Shown: positions 28,323 to 37,781, counted from the stretch's first letter. The stretch is 42,251 nucleotides of DNA from Falsiroseomonas selenitidurans (GCF_012103215.1 NZ_JAAVNE010000046.1:1-42251); one strand, 5' to 3'. A program made the numbers and translations. Notes: generated by a model not told the origin, from the sequence alone.

Positions 28323-28660
28323 TCACCGCCCTCCACCTCGCGCGCGACCGGGCCCGCTTCGGCGGCAGCCTGCGGCCACTGGAGGAGGGCGCCCGCTGGT
28401 GGCTGGTGGGGGAGATGCCGGGGCCGGGCGGGGCGGTGGTGCCGGTGCGCTGGTGGCGCAACCCGGCGCTGGTCCAGCCGCCTGGTTGGGCGCGAGTTGA
28501 GCGCCTGTGGCGCCTCAGCACCGGCGGCATGGGCCGCGGCTGGCTGCCGGAGGCTGGTGGCGCCAATGACCAGCCGGCCTGGCTGATCACCGCCTTCGGG
28601 ATCCTGAGCGCCGAGGGCGCCCGGCTGGATGAGGCGGAGCGCGCGCGGCGCGGGGTGTAG
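27726..28660 (+). CDS. Frameshifted tail chaperone GT (about 311 aa)
   Basis: A -1 slip on A AAA AAC at 28313-28319 would change GCA-AAA-AAC-TGA to AAA-AAA-CTG and continue as KKLITALHLARDRARFGG to the stop at 28658-28660, adding 113 residues. The -1 frame has no good start of its own and reads as normal protein (ARWWLVGEMPGPGGAVVPVR), which supports expression by frameshifting. This reproduces the conserved G/GT arrangement of long-tailed phages. The T part would bind the tube or tape measure. Confidence 0.75.
28313..28319 (+). promoter_or_regulatory. Slippery heptamer A AAA AAC (-1 frameshift site)
   Basis: The heptamer is in the correct phase (GCA AAA AAC) and is followed at once by TGA. 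A run of six A is striking in such GC-rich DNA. It fits the X XXY YYZ rule for -1 frameshifting. Confidence 0.8.
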
Positions 28661-28674
28661 CGGGGAGGCGGGGC

Positions 28675-29352
28675 ATGGTGGTGCGCATCGGCATGGCGCA
28701 GGCCGGCCAGTCCTTGACGCAGCATGTGCGCCAGTTCGGCGACGCGGCGCGCCAGGTGGTGGCCGCTGCAGTGGAAGGGGCCACGATCGGCGCGCGGGAC
28801 GAGCTGCGCCAGCAGCTGGGCAGCCGGTTCCGCGGCAACCGCACGCCGACCCTGGTGACGGCAAAGTTCTACCCGCCGCGCGACGACAAGCCCCCGGTCG
28901 GCTGGATCTTCCCGCGCGATGCCACCGCCAACCGGATCCTGACCGGCCACCGTGGCGCCCTGATCGAACCGAAGAAGCCCGGCACCACGCTGGCAATCCC
29001 GACCCGCCATGTGCCGCTGGTGCGCGGCCGGCGGCCGATGACGCCGGACGAAGTGCAGCGGCACTTCGGGGAGAAGCTGGACCTGGTGCCCCGCCCGCGC
29101 GGCAGCACGGGCCGCGCCTGGGGCATGCTGGTACTGCGCCAGCAGACGGTGGGGCGCAGCGGCAAGGTGCGGCGCGCCACGCCGGGCCGGCGCAGGCAGG
29201 GCCGCGGCCCGAAGATGATCGTCATGTTCTTCCTGGTGCCGGCGGTTCGCCTGCCGGCCCGCTATAAACCGGAGGCGGTGATGCAGAACTGGCAGGCCCT
29301 GCTGCCCAGCCTGGCGGACCGTGCCGCGCGCGCCATGGGGCTGGGCCGGTGA
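28675..29352 (+). CDS. DUF6441-like phage protein (225 aa)
   Basis: The start at ATG 28675 follows GGGGAGG. The helix-rich N-terminus (VVAAAVEGATIGARDELRQQ) is followed by a basic segment and the pattern LAIPTRHVPLVRGRRPMTPD, which I associate with the DUF6441 family found between tail chaperone and tape measure genes. The C-terminus is strongly basic (GRRRQGRGPK) and then has a beta segment (MIVMFFLVPAVRLPAR). Role unknown, probably in tail morphogenesis. The stop overlaps the tape measure GTG start by 4 bp. Confidence 0.65.
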   Translation: MVVRIGMAQAGQSLTQHVRQFGDAARQVVAAAVEGATIGARDELRQQLGSRFRGNRTPTLVTAKFYPPRDDKPPVGWIFPRDATANRILTGHRGALIEPKKPGTTLAIPTRHVPLVRGRRPMTPDEVQRHFGEKLDLVPRPRGSTGRAWGMLVLRQQTVGRSGKVRRATPGRRRQGRGPKMIVMFFLVPAVRLPARYKPEAVMQNWQALLPSLADRAARAMGLGR

Positions 29353-32300
29353 GCGGCAGCGCGGGCGGGGCCCGATTCTACTCCTTCCGGATCTCCGCCG
29401 AGGGGATGCAGGAATTCGTCCGCGACCTGGGCGGGCTGGCGCAGCAGACGGAACAGGCGGACCGCGCCATCAACCGGCTGATCCAGGCCAGCCCCCAGCT
29501 GGCCAGCGCGCTGACCTCGGCGCAGGACGCCACGGATCGCGCGGCGAAGCGTGCGGCGGAACTGCGGGCCGAACAGGAAAGGGCGCTGGCGGCGTCCCAG
29601 GCGCAGACGCGCGGCGTGGCCGGCCTGACGACGGCGCTGGGCGGCATGGAGGGCAATGCGCAGCGCGCGGCAACCCGCGTGGGCGAGCTGCGCGGCGCGC
29701 TGGAACTGCTGGGCGCCAGCGGCGTGGCCGGGGCGCTGGCCCCGGTGGCCAGCGCGGCGGGCAACCTGGCCGACCTGTTCAGCACGGCCAGCCTGGCGGC
29801 CGGCCGGTTCGAGGGCGTGCTGAACCTTCTGAATGCGCGTGTCTTGGGGATGGCCGCTCTTGCGGGGCTTCCCCTCGTGCTTCAGTCGGTCGGCGTAGGG
29901 ATCACCCAGGCCGGCGACGCAGCGCTTTCCGCTGACGACGCCATGACGCAGTGGAACGCCACGCTGCTGCGTCTGAACCCGACGCTTGAGCAGACCACGC
30001 GGCAGGCCAATGCCGCCGCTGAGGCAATCAGGAAGACCCAGCTTGCAGAACTGGAATTGTCATTCGGCAGGACAATCGAAACGCGCGGCTCGCTGATTTC
30101 GAGGCTGCCGGAGCTCGACGCGCGTCTTCTGCAAGCGGAGCGTGCCGCGGCCGACGCGGAGGCTCGGGCAACCAGCCTCACGCTTCAGGCTGCGTCCGAA
30201 TCTTCGAACCCGCTCCTCCGGAACCGCGCCCTGCTTGGCGCAAGCAGCTTGCCCGAGGCGAATCGTGCGACGCAGCGCGCGGCAGAAGCGCGGGACGCCG
30301 TCAATCAGCTGCGCGAGCAGCGCATCCGGTTGGAGGACGAGATTCGACGCCTCGGCGAGGCCGAGAATGAGTTCCGGAACACGCGGTCCGTTCTTCAGGG
30401 GCCGATCTACGGTGAGTCGGCCGGCCCGCCCGATCCGCCTGGGCTTGGTGGGAGTAGCGGTGGCGGCTCCGCCGCGCGGGATGCGGAGCGTGCGGCCCGC
30501 GAGGCGGAGCGTGACCAGCGCGAGTATGAGCGGGCCGAGGATCTGGCCCGTCGCACGGCGCAGACGGCGATCGACGCGGAGGCCCGCGCGCAGGCGCAGA
30601 TCGCCCGCGCCCAGGAACGCGCCGACGAACAGCGGGCGCGCCAGGCGGAGCGGACGACGGACCGGATCACCGGCTACCTGGCCGATGGCCTGGCCGATGC
30701 GGCGCAGGAAGGCGGGTTCCGCCTGGATGCCATGCTGCGCGGCTTCCAGCAGACGCTGGCGACCGCGCCGTTTCGCATCGTGGTGGAGGCCGCGATTCGG
30801 CCGGCCGTTTCCGGCGCGGTCAGCTACCTTGGGCTGGCCGGGGACCAGCAGACGGGCGGCACCCTGTCGCAGCTGTTGGGCTACACCAGCGCGGCCAACC
30901 AGGTCGCCGGCGCGCTCGGCCTCACCGACATGGGCGGCTTCGCCGGGCTGGCGAATACGCCGCTCTGGGGCGGCAACGTCGCCGGGCCGGTCTACAATGG
31001 CTTCGCGGCCAGCGGCGCGCCGACGCTGGGCGCCGTCGCCGGCGGCATCGGCGGCGGCTATGCGCTGGGCAGCATCATCGGCGGCTTCACCGCCGGGGAT
31101 AGCGCGGCGCGGCAGCAGAATGCGCAGATCGGCAGCGCCGGTGGTGCCGCCGGCGGCGCGGCGCTCGGCACCTTCGTCTTCCCGGGCGTCGGCACGGCGC
31201 TGGGCGGCCTGATCGGCGGCGCGCTGGGCGGCGGTGGCGGTGGGCTGATCGGCCCGGGCCCGAAGACCAACGCCTTCGGCTTCAACCTGGAAGCCTCCGG
31301 CGGGCGGTTCGGCACGGATGCCCTGCGCACCACGGGCAACGGCAATGGTGGGGCGGAGGTGCTGGCGCAGGCGCAGCAGGCGGTGGCCCAGGCCAATGCC
31401 GCGCTGGCCGCCGCGCAGCTGACGGTGCAGGACAACCGCCGGGCCATCACGGGCGTGAACTCCGCGGACCAGTCCGCATCCTTTGCGGATGCCCTCGGCT
31501 CCTTCGGCTTCACCTCCGGCAATGCGACCATCGCCCGCGCGCTCTCCGCCCGCCCCGATGCGGGGCTGGAGGAAGCGCTGGGGATCTCCAACTTCGTCAC
31601 CGGCCTCTACGCCCAGATCAGCGCGGCGGCGGAGCCGTTGTCGGAATTTGCCGCGGCCATGGCGAGCATCCAGGCCGCCACCGACCCTGCCATCCAGCGC
31701 GCGCGAGAATTGTCGCTTGAAACCGACAGGCTGGTGGCGGCGCAGCAGCGCCAGGTGGACCAGCTGGTAGACCAGCAGCGCCGCGCCTTCCGGAGCGCGA
31801 CCGAATCCACCACGGTGCGCTACTTCCGCGCCATCGGCCGGGACCAGGATGCGGACCTGCTGGCGCAGCAGCTGTCGGGCGAGGCCGATGTGGCTTCCCT
31901 GCGCGCGGAGCTGGAACGCATCGGCACCTCCGCCGGCGATGTGCTGACGCAGATCGCGCGGCGGGAGGAGGTGCTGGCGCTGGAACGGCTGGACATCCAG
32001 CGCCGCTATGCGGAGGCCTCGGCGGCGGCGGAAGCGCAGGCGGCGCAGGCGCGGGTAAATGCCAGCCGCGGCCTGTACGAACAGCTTGCATTCGGGGACC
32101 TGGGCGGGCTGTCGCCGGCGGCGCGGGCGCTGGCGGCGCAGGAATCGCTGGCCAGCGCGCGCGCCGCGCTGCTGCAGGGCGCGACGACGGAGCGGGTGGC
32201 AGAATACAGCCGCGTCGCCACCGCCACGCTGCCGGTGCTGCGGGACTACCTGGGCACCAGCACCGCCTATGCCGGCGTGGTCGGCGGCGTCACCGGGACG

Positions 32301-32483
32301 CTGCGCGAATTCGCGCCGGAGGGGGACTACAGCGGCATGGCCGCGCTGATCGAGTCGCAGACCCGCGGCACGGACCGGCTGGAAATCGCGCTGTTCAGCA
32401 ACCGTGACGCGGTGGCGGATCTCGCCCAGCGGTTCGACCGCCTGGCCGCGGAAGTCCGGGCCATCGCAGCGAAGAAGGGATAG
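29349..32483 (+). CDS. Tape measure protein (1044 aa)
   Basis: This is the longest gene, directly after the chaperone region. The GTG at 29349 overlaps the previous stop. The N-terminal 150 residues are coiled-coil-like (LAQQTEQADRAINRLIQASP), followed by hydrophobic helices (LGMAALAGLPLVLQSVGVGI), long charged helices (DAERAAREAERDQREYERAE) and Gly/Ala-rich segments (GALGGGGGGLIGPGPK). It would set tail length and pass into the host membrane during injection. Bases about 29,820-30,450 use visibly more A/T at third positions than the flanks, suggesting a swapped segment. Confidence 0.88.
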   Translation: MSGSAGGARFYSFRISAEGMQEFVRDLGGLAQQTEQADRAINRLIQASPQLASALTSAQDATDRAAKRAAELRAEQERALAASQAQTRGVAGLTTALGGMEGNAQRAATRVGELRGALELLGASGVAGALAPVASAAGNLADLFSTASLAAGRFEGVLNLLNARVLGMAALAGLPLVLQSVGVGITQAGDAALSADDAMTQWNATLLRLNPTLEQTTRQANAAAEAIRKTQLAELELSFGRTIETRGSLISRLPELDARLLQAERAAADAEARATSLTLQAASESSNPLLRNRALLGASSLPEANRATQRAAEARDAVNQLREQRIRLEDEIRRLGEAENEFRNTRSVLQGPIYGESAGPPDPPGLGGSSGGGSAARDAERAAREAERDQREYERAEDLARRTAQTAIDAEARAQAQIARAQERADEQRARQAERTTDRITGYLADGLADAAQEGGFRLDAMLRGFQQTLATAPFRIVVEAAIRPAVSGAVSYLGLAGDQQTGGTLSQLLGYTSAANQVAGALGLTDMGGFAGLANTPLWGGNVAGPVYNGFAASGAPTLGAVAGGIGGGYALGSIIGGFTAGDSAARQQNAQIGSAGGAAGGAALGTFVFPGVGTALGGLIGGALGGGGGGLIGPGPKTNAFGFNLEASGGRFGTDALRTTGNGNGGAEVLAQAQQAVAQANAALAAAQLTVQDNRRAITGVNSADQSASFADALGSFGFTSGNATIARALSARPDAGLEEALGISNFVTGLYAQISAAAEPLSEFAAAMASIQAATDPAIQRARELSLETDRLVAAQQRQVDQLVDQQRRAFRSATESTTVRYFRAIGRDQDADLLAQQLSGEADVASLRAELERIGTSAGDVLTQIARREEVLALERLDIQRRYAEASAAAEAQAAQARVNASRGLYEQLAFGDLGGLSPAARALAAQESLASARAALLQGATTERVAEYSRVATATLPVLRDYLGTSTAYAGVVGGVTGTLREFAPEGDYSGMAALIESQTRGTDRLEIALFSNRDAVADLAQRFDRLAAEVRAIAAKKG

Positions 32484-32489
32484 ACGACG

Positions 32490-33596
32490 ATGCCCATTCC
32501 GCGGTTCTTCGCGACGAAGCAAGGCAGCACCACGACCGGCACCGGCACCCTTACGCTGATCGCCGGTGACACGACCTTCCGCCAGTTCGAGGCGGCGGTC
32601 ACCGGCGCGCAGCCGGTCTACTACTCCGCCCGGCTGGCGGGCTCCACGCAGTGGGAATTCGGCATCGGCACCTATGACGACGGCACGCCGGGCACGCTGA
32701 CCCGCACCACCGTGCTGTGGGGCAGTTCGGGCCCGGGTTCGCTGGTGAATTTCGACGCCGGCGTGAAGGATGTGTGGCTGCAAGCCATGCCGGCCTCGCG
32801 GGAGCTGTGGACGTTCTCCGCCAGCACCTCCCTGGCCGCGACGGAATACGGCGGGCTGGTGGTGATGACCGGCAGCACCGGCCGCACGCTGTCCTTGCCG
32901 GTGGCCAGCACCGTGCCGCGCAACGTGATGACGCGCGTGCACAATGCCGGCACCGGCGGTGCCGCGCTGCTGCTGGACCCCAACGGGTCGGAGACGATCA
33001 ACGGCGCCACCACGCTGGCCCTGATGCCGGGCGAAAGCGTGGAGATCTGTTCGGACGGCACCGCCTGGTATGCCGTGGGCCTGGCCTCCGGCATGGCGCT
33101 GGTGCAGACGCAGAGCGTCAGCGGCACGCCAGCCGAAATCGACTTCGCGCTGCCGGTGACGGATGCGGAATATGAACTGGCCTTCAGCCGGCTGAATTTC
33201 TCGGCCGACGCGCAGTTGAGCCTGCGCGTGTCCACTGATGGCGGGTCCACCTTCGATTCCGGCGGCAGTGATTACTCGACCAGCTACAACTTCGTCACCG
33301 GCGCCTCCACCACCAACACCAACGCCACCACGGGCTCCGCCATCCTGCTGACCGACACGGCGGATTCGATCGGCGGCGCTTATGGCAGCTGCCGGTTCGA
33401 CACGGGGTCGCCTTCCAAGCGGTTCCGGTTGTGGGCCGGCAGTTCGATCTATGCGGACCCGGCCAGCGCGCCGCTGCTGCACGGCACCTTCGCCGGCGGT
33501 CGCATCGCGGATGCGGCGGCGTCCCATATCCGGCTGCGGCTGAGCACGGGCACATTCGTGTCGGGCTCCGCCAGCTTGCGCCTTGTCCGCCGCTGA
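32490..33596 (+). CDS. Minor tail / host-recognition protein (368 aa)
   Basis: The protein is beta-rich and Thr/Ser/Gly-rich: YYSARLAGSTQWEFGIGTYD near the start and TPGTLTRTTVLWGSSG, a pattern seen in many phage tail proteins, then repeated strands. The later part (STTNTNATTGSAILLTDTAD) looks like a carbohydrate- or receptor-facing beta sandwich. It follows the tape measure by 6 bp and precedes baseplate proteins, so it is probably a structural tail-tip or fibre component. Confidence 0.7.
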   Translation: MPIPRFFATKQGSTTTGTGTLTLIAGDTTFRQFEAAVTGAQPVYYSARLAGSTQWEFGIGTYDDGTPGTLTRTTVLWGSSGPGSLVNFDAGVKDVWLQAMPASRELWTFSASTSLAATEYGGLVVMTGSTGRTLSLPVASTVPRNVMTRVHNAGTGGAALLLDPNGSETINGATTLALMPGESVEICSDGTAWYAVGLASGMALVQTQSVSGTPAEIDFALPVTDAEYELAFSRLNFSADAQLSLRVSTDGGSTFDSGGSDYSTSYNFVTGASTTNTNATTGSAILLTDTADSIGGAYGSCRFDTGSPSKRFRLWAGSSIYADPASAPLLHGTFAGGRIADAAASHIRLRLSTGTFVSGSASLRLVRR

Positions 33597-35173
33597 TGGC
33601 CTTCGGCTTCGCCCCCTGGGGCAGCGTGCCCTGGGGCGTGCTGCCGGATTCCGCCGTCGCGGATCAGGGGCTCTCGACCCTGCGCTACGCCACGACGGAC
33701 TGGCATTCGGACCCGGTGGATACCCCGGCCTCCACCACCTGGCGGGCCGGCATCCTGGGCGATGTCACCGTGGCCGTGGATGGCACCGCCGCGCTGTCCG
33801 GCGGCCTGTCCGTCTCCGCCACCGTGGGCACGGTGGAGTTGTGGGACCCGGATGGCGGCTTGGCTGGGCCGCTCGAGGATCTGGGCCTCGCCGCCGGCCG
33901 CGCCGCGCAGCTGCGCGTGGTGCCGGTGCTGGACCCGCGGGCGAGCGACCTCGGCACGCCGCTGCGCGATGCGCAGCCCTTCTTCACCGGCACCGTGCGG
34001 GCCGTGCGCCGCGGCACGGATCGCCGCGCAACGCTGGAGTTGGACGACGCCACGCTGGCGCTGGACACGCCGCTGCAGGCCAGCCGCTACGCCGGCACCG
34101 GCGGGCTGGAGGGGCCCGAGACGCTGGCGGACCGCCCGCGTCCGGTGCTGCTGGGCCAGGTGTGGAGCCTGGCGCCGATCGCGCTGGGCAATGTGGATCT
34201 CGGCGACGGGGCGCTGCCGACCTACCAGTACCACTGGCGCGCCGCGGCCGGCGTGGATGCCGTCCGCATCCGCGGCGTGGCACAGGACTTGGTCGGCACT
34301 ACCCCTGGCGTGGGCGAGGCGCGGGACCACCCCACCCTGGGCGTGTTCCAGCTCGGCGCCTCCCCGGATGGGGAGGTGACGTGCGGCGCGCGCGGCGATG
34401 CGTTCGGCGGCGTCTATCCGGACAGCACGGCGGGCATCCTGTGGCGGCTGATCTCCGGCATGGGGCCGCAACTCGGCGAGGCGGCGCGCGATGCGGCCTC
34501 CTGGCAATTCGCGGATGCGGACCTGCCGGGCGTGGTGGGCTGGTATTCCAACGGCGGCGACCCGACCGCGCTGGCGGCCTGCAACGAGATCCTGGCCGGC
34601 TCCCGCGCGCTGCTGGCGGGCGGGCGCGATGGGCGGCTGCGGCTGGTGGACCCGTTCACCACGGCGAGCACGGTGCAGTTCGACCTCTCGGCGCCGATGA
34701 TCCTGGCGGAGCCGGTGCCGGTGCCGCTGCCGGCGGACCTTTCGCCCACTCCGGCGGAGGTGCTGGTGGAATGGGGGCGCAACTGGGCGCCCGTCTCCAG
34801 CATCGCCGGGGTGGTGGAGGAGGCGGAGCGCCAGCGCCTGGCCGATGCCGCCGCCCCCGTGGCGCGGTGGGGCTCCGCCGTGGTGGAGGCCCGCGTGGCC
34901 CGCCGCCGCGTGCTGCGCCTGCCTGGCCTGTACCACGCCGCGGCGGATGCGCAGGCGCGGGCGGAGGTGATCGGCGGCGCGCTGCTGGCCGGCCGCAGCC
35001 TGCGGCGCGTGACGACCGACCGATACCTCGGCCAGATCGACGCCGGCACGCTGGGCCGGGTGACCTTTCCCGGGGCCGGCCTGCAATCCGGCCTGTTCGG
35101 GGTGGTGCTGGGCTGGAGCGAGGCAGCAGCCGGGCGGCGGCAGGAACTGGTCATTTTTGGCGGAGGGGCATGA
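33596..35173 (+). CDS. Tail tip / baseplate protein with PWG N-terminus (525 aa)
   Basis: ATG at 33596 overlaps the previous stop by one base. It begins FGFAPWGSVPWGVLPDS, a Trp-Gly motif echoed in the protein at 35963. The rest is beta-rich with long acidic stretches (VTVAVDGTAALSGGLSVSAT, LELDDATLALDTPLQASRYA) and ends in a compact domain (RVTTDRYLGQIDAGTLGRVT). By position it corresponds to the hub/distal tail component of long-tailed phages. No enzymatic motif is seen. Confidence 0.65.
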   Translation: MAFGFAPWGSVPWGVLPDSAVADQGLSTLRYATTDWHSDPVDTPASTTWRAGILGDVTVAVDGTAALSGGLSVSATVGTVELWDPDGGLAGPLEDLGLAAGRAAQLRVVPVLDPRASDLGTPLRDAQPFFTGTVRAVRRGTDRRATLELDDATLALDTPLQASRYAGTGGLEGPETLADRPRPVLLGQVWSLAPIALGNVDLGDGALPTYQYHWRAAAGVDAVRIRGVAQDLVGTTPGVGEARDHPTLGVFQLGASPDGEVTCGARGDAFGGVYPDSTAGILWRLISGMGPQLGEAARDAASWQFADADLPGVVGWYSNGGDPTALAACNEILAGSRALLAGGRDGRLRLVDPFTTASTVQFDLSAPMILAEPVPVPLPADLSPTPAEVLVEWGRNWAPVSSIAGVVEEAERQRLADAAAPVARWGSAVVEARVARRRVLRLPGLYHAAADAQARAEVIGGALLAGRSLRRVTTDRYLGQIDAGTLGRVTFPGAGLQSGLFGVVLGWSEAAAGRRQELVIFGGGA

Positions 35174-35174
35174 C

Positions 35175-35963
35175 GTGGCCGTTGGCATCCTGACCACGAA
35201 CGCCCTTGCCGCGGCGGCGCTGACGGTGCCGGTGGGGGCGGGCGTGTCATCCATGCCCGTGGCAAACCTGCAGGATGCGCAGCCCCGCCTGCGCGCCCGC
35301 TTCCTGGCCGATTCCGGCGCCTTCGCGATCCTGGCCGATGCAGGCGCGGCGGTGGAGGTGGGGGTGGTGCTGTTGGGCAGCACGACGCTGCAGGCCGACG
35401 ACACGGTGCGGCTGCGCGGCAGCACGGCGGATGCCACCGGCGCCGCCGGCGATGCGCTGGATGTGACCCTGACGGCGACCGCCAGCGACGCCGGCCAGGG
35501 CCAGGTGGTGCGGCCGGTTTCGCCCAGCGCGGCGTGTCGCTACCTGCGAATCGACATCACCTGCGCCACCGGCAGCGTGCGGGATATCGGCCTTCTGGTG
35601 GCGGGGCCGCTTCTGACGCTGGACGTGGGTATCCAGGGCCTGACGGAGGGGCGCGTCCCCTTTGGCCAGGCGCTGGAAAATGCCTTCACGGGCACCCGCC
35701 ACGATGTGCCGGCGCCGCTTGGCGACCCGCGATTCATCGCTGGCGCGCTGACCTACCTGACGCAGGCGGAATACCTGGCGCTGCGGGACGACATCTTCGC
35801 CGGCACCGATGCCCTGCTGGTGCCCAACACCGCCGACACGCAGGCGGAACTCAATCGCCGGTCCGTCTGGGGGCGGCTGACACGGCCGCGCAGCGCCACC
35901 GGCTTTGCCCATTCCGCGGCGCTGCGCCGGTCCCTGCAACTCAACCTGGTGGAGCGTCTGTGA
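35175..35963 (+). CDS. Baseplate-associated protein (262 aa)
   Basis: I choose GTG at 35175, which has GGAGGGG upstream; the ATG at 35157 lies within the previous gene without such a site. The protein is a beta-sandwich type (VEVGVVLLGSTTLQADDTVR, then CRYLRIDITCATGSVRDIGL), resembling discoidin/galactose-binding-like tail modules, and ends with a helical part. The ATG of the following PWG protein overlaps its stop by one base. Probably a structural tail-tip component. Confidence 0.65.
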   Translation: MAVGILTTNALAAAALTVPVGAGVSSMPVANLQDAQPRLRARFLADSGAFAILADAGAAVEVGVVLLGSTTLQADDTVRLRGSTADATGAAGDALDVTLTATASDAGQGQVVRPVSPSAACRYLRIDITCATGSVRDIGLLVAGPLLTLDVGIQGLTEGRVPFGQALENAFTGTRHDVPAPLGDPRFIAGALTYLTQAEYLALRDDIFAGTDALLVPNTADTQAELNRRSVWGRLTRPRSATGFAHSAALRRSLQLNLVERL

Positions 35964-37339
35964 TGCTGGGCTACGCGCCGCCCGGGACCTACCCCTGGGG
36001 CACGCTGCCGCCCTGGGCGGTGTCCGGCGGCGTGCTGCTGCGGCCGGTGCTGGTGGCCGGTGGGCCGCCCCGGGCCGTGGTGCCGCTGCTGGACGTCACG
36101 GTGGCCTCGGCCGGCGTCAGCGCGGCGCTGCCGGCCGCCGTGCCGCTGGTTGCGGCCTACGCGCTGGGTGATGCGGTGGCGGTGTCGCGGGCCCATTCGC
36201 CCACCGGCGCGCAGGTGGCGTCCCGCCTGGCCGCCGGCGGCTGGGGCTTGGTGGGGCAGGATGCCGCACGGTTCGACAGTGCCGGGCGCCTGCGCGTGCA
36301 GGGCCCGCGGACCAACCTGGTGGCCAATGCCCGCACGCCGGGCGGCACCGGCTGGACGCTGACGCAGCTGGCCAGCGCCACCCCCGTCACCGGGCCGGAT
36401 GGCGGCGCAGGGACGGCGGTGGACATCGTCGAGAATACCACGACGAACAGCCACAGCCTGAGTTCCGGCGGCATCACGGTGGTCTCGGGTGCTGTGCACG
36501 CGCAAGGGTTTGTCGTGCAGGCCGGCGCGGGCGCGCAGTACGTGCAGATCTCCGGCGGCGGAGGCTTCGGCACCGCGCATTTCGCGAATTTCGACCTGCT
36601 GGGCGGCGCCGTGACGCGGGCCGACAACTGCACCGCCAGCATCACCGACCTGGGCGATGGCTGGTGGCTGATTGCCCTGGCGGTGACGGCGGCCAGCAGC
36701 TCCGCCGGCACCACGCGCCTGACCTTCATCACCAGCGGCACGGCGGCGCGGCTGCCCAGCCACACGGGCACCGGCCGAACGGTGCGCGTGTGGGCGCCGC
36801 AGGTGGAGCTGGCTGGCGATATCGGCGCGCCCATCCTGCCGCCGGCCGGATCGCCCCAGGCCAGCACGCGCGGGGTGGATGTGCCGGCCTGGGCGCCGGC
36901 GGCCATGCCGCTGCGCGGCTGCCTGGTGCTGACCGTCTCGCTGGACGCGCTGGCCGGCGCCTCCGCCCTCGGCCTGGTGCAGTTGCACGACGGCACCGAC
37001 GACAACCGCATCGTGGTGCGCGTGGCGCCGGGCGGCGGCGTGGTGGAGGCCCTGGTGGTCTCCGCCGGCGTCACGCTCGCCACGCTGGCCGCGCCGGCGG
37101 CGCTGGCGGCGGGAACGGCGGCGCGCGTGCTGTTGGCGTGGTCGGTCGGCGGGGTGCGGCTGGGCGTGTCCGGCGGCGGCATCGTCTCGGCCGTCGCGGC
37201 GCGGCCGGCCGGGCTGTCCGCCGCGCTGCTGGGCCATGCCGATGCGGCCGGCGCGCTGCCGATGGGCGGCGGGCTGACGGCCGATTTCTACCCTGTCTGG
37301 CCCAGCGCGGCCGAGGCCGCGGCGCTCCTCGCCGCATGA
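35963..37339 (+). CDS. Receptor-binding-type tail protein with lectin-like domains (458 aa)
   Basis: It opens with LGYAPPGTYPWGTLPPWAVS, similar to the PWG start of the tail protein at 33596, suggesting a shared docking site. The middle contains NLVANARTPGGTGWTLTQLA and NCTASITDLGDGWWLIALAV, patterns typical of carbohydrate-binding/concanavalin-like domains in phage fibres. The C-terminal half (LGLVQLHDGTDDNRIVVRVA) is a second such domain. Likely recognises host surface glycans. Confidence 0.7.
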   Translation: MLGYAPPGTYPWGTLPPWAVSGGVLLRPVLVAGGPPRAVVPLLDVTVASAGVSAALPAAVPLVAAYALGDAVAVSRAHSPTGAQVASRLAAGGWGLVGQDAARFDSAGRLRVQGPRTNLVANARTPGGTGWTLTQLASATPVTGPDGGAGTAVDIVENTTTNSHSLSSGGITVVSGAVHAQGFVVQAGAGAQYVQISGGGGFGTAHFANFDLLGGAVTRADNCTASITDLGDGWWLIALAVTAASSSAGTTRLTFITSGTAARLPSHTGTGRTVRVWAPQVELAGDIGAPILPPAGSPQASTRGVDVPAWAPAAMPLRGCLVLTVSLDALAGASALGLVQLHDGTDDNRIVVRVAPGGGVVEALVVSAGVTLATLAAPAALAAGTAARVLLAWSVGGVRLGVSGGGIVSAVAARPAGLSAALLGHADAAGALPMGGGLTADFYPVWPSAAEAAALLAA

Positions 37340-37779
37340 TTCCACCGGAGACACTGCAGATGTCAGCAACCGTGGCGCCGATCGGGCGCCTGCGATTTGC
37401 CGGGCGCGTGGAGGCACGCGACCCGACGATCTTCCTCGGCAGCAGCGTCACGATCTACGGCGAGTTCCGCGACCCCGCCACGAATGCGCTGGCCGCGGCC
37501 GAGGGCGTGGTGGTGCGGCTGCGGCCACCGACGGATGCGGCGGTGGAGTTGGAGGTGGAGACGGCCCTGGTCTCAACAGGCGTCTACGCCGCGACGGTGG
37601 AGCCGGCGCTGGCCGGCGTGTGGCTGGCCCGGCTGATGGCGAGCGGTGTCCGGTACGACGAGCGCCAGTTCACGGTGGCGGCCGGCGCCTTCGCGCAGGA
37701 CCCCGATGATGCGGCGGTGCTGGTGACCGACGAGGGGGAATTCATCCTGCTGGATGATGGCACGGTGATGGAGGGCTGA
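37336..37779 (+). CDS. Small tail protein with Ig-like strands (147 aa)
   Basis: ATG at 37336 overlaps the previous stop by 4 bp; an in-frame ATG at 37360 with GGAG ahead is an equally good start. The sequence predicts a single beta sandwich (IFLGSSVTIYGEFRDPATNA, AAEGVVVRLRPPTDAAVELE, STGVYAATVEPALAGVWLAR) of the BppU/Ig type, with an acidic tail (VLVTDEGEFILLDDGTV). Phages use such modules in baseplates and fibre adaptors. Probably links the neighbouring fibre proteins. Confidence 0.65.
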   Translation: MIPPETLQMSATVAPIGRLRFAGRVEARDPTIFLGSSVTIYGEFRDPATNALAAAEGVVVRLRPPTDAAVELEVETALVSTGVYAATVEPALAGVWLARLMASGVRYDERQFTVAAGAFAQDPDDAAVLVTDEGEFILLDDGTVMEG

Positions 37780-37781
37780 GT

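Noticed and set aside
21934..29064. A 2376-aa open frame on the minus strand
   Set aside because: It lies antisense to gpW, portal, protease fusion, connector and tail genes that have clear family motifs. Its composition (His/Arg/Gln-rich, no domains) is that of a shadow frame in high-GC DNA.
30060..33527. A 1155-aa minus-strand open frame
   Set aside because: Antisense to the tape measure and tail protein genes; Arg/Gly/Ala-rich with no motif or start signal.
33449..35437. A 662-aa minus-strand open frame
   Set aside because: Antisense to the baseplate genes; no domain and no ribosome site.
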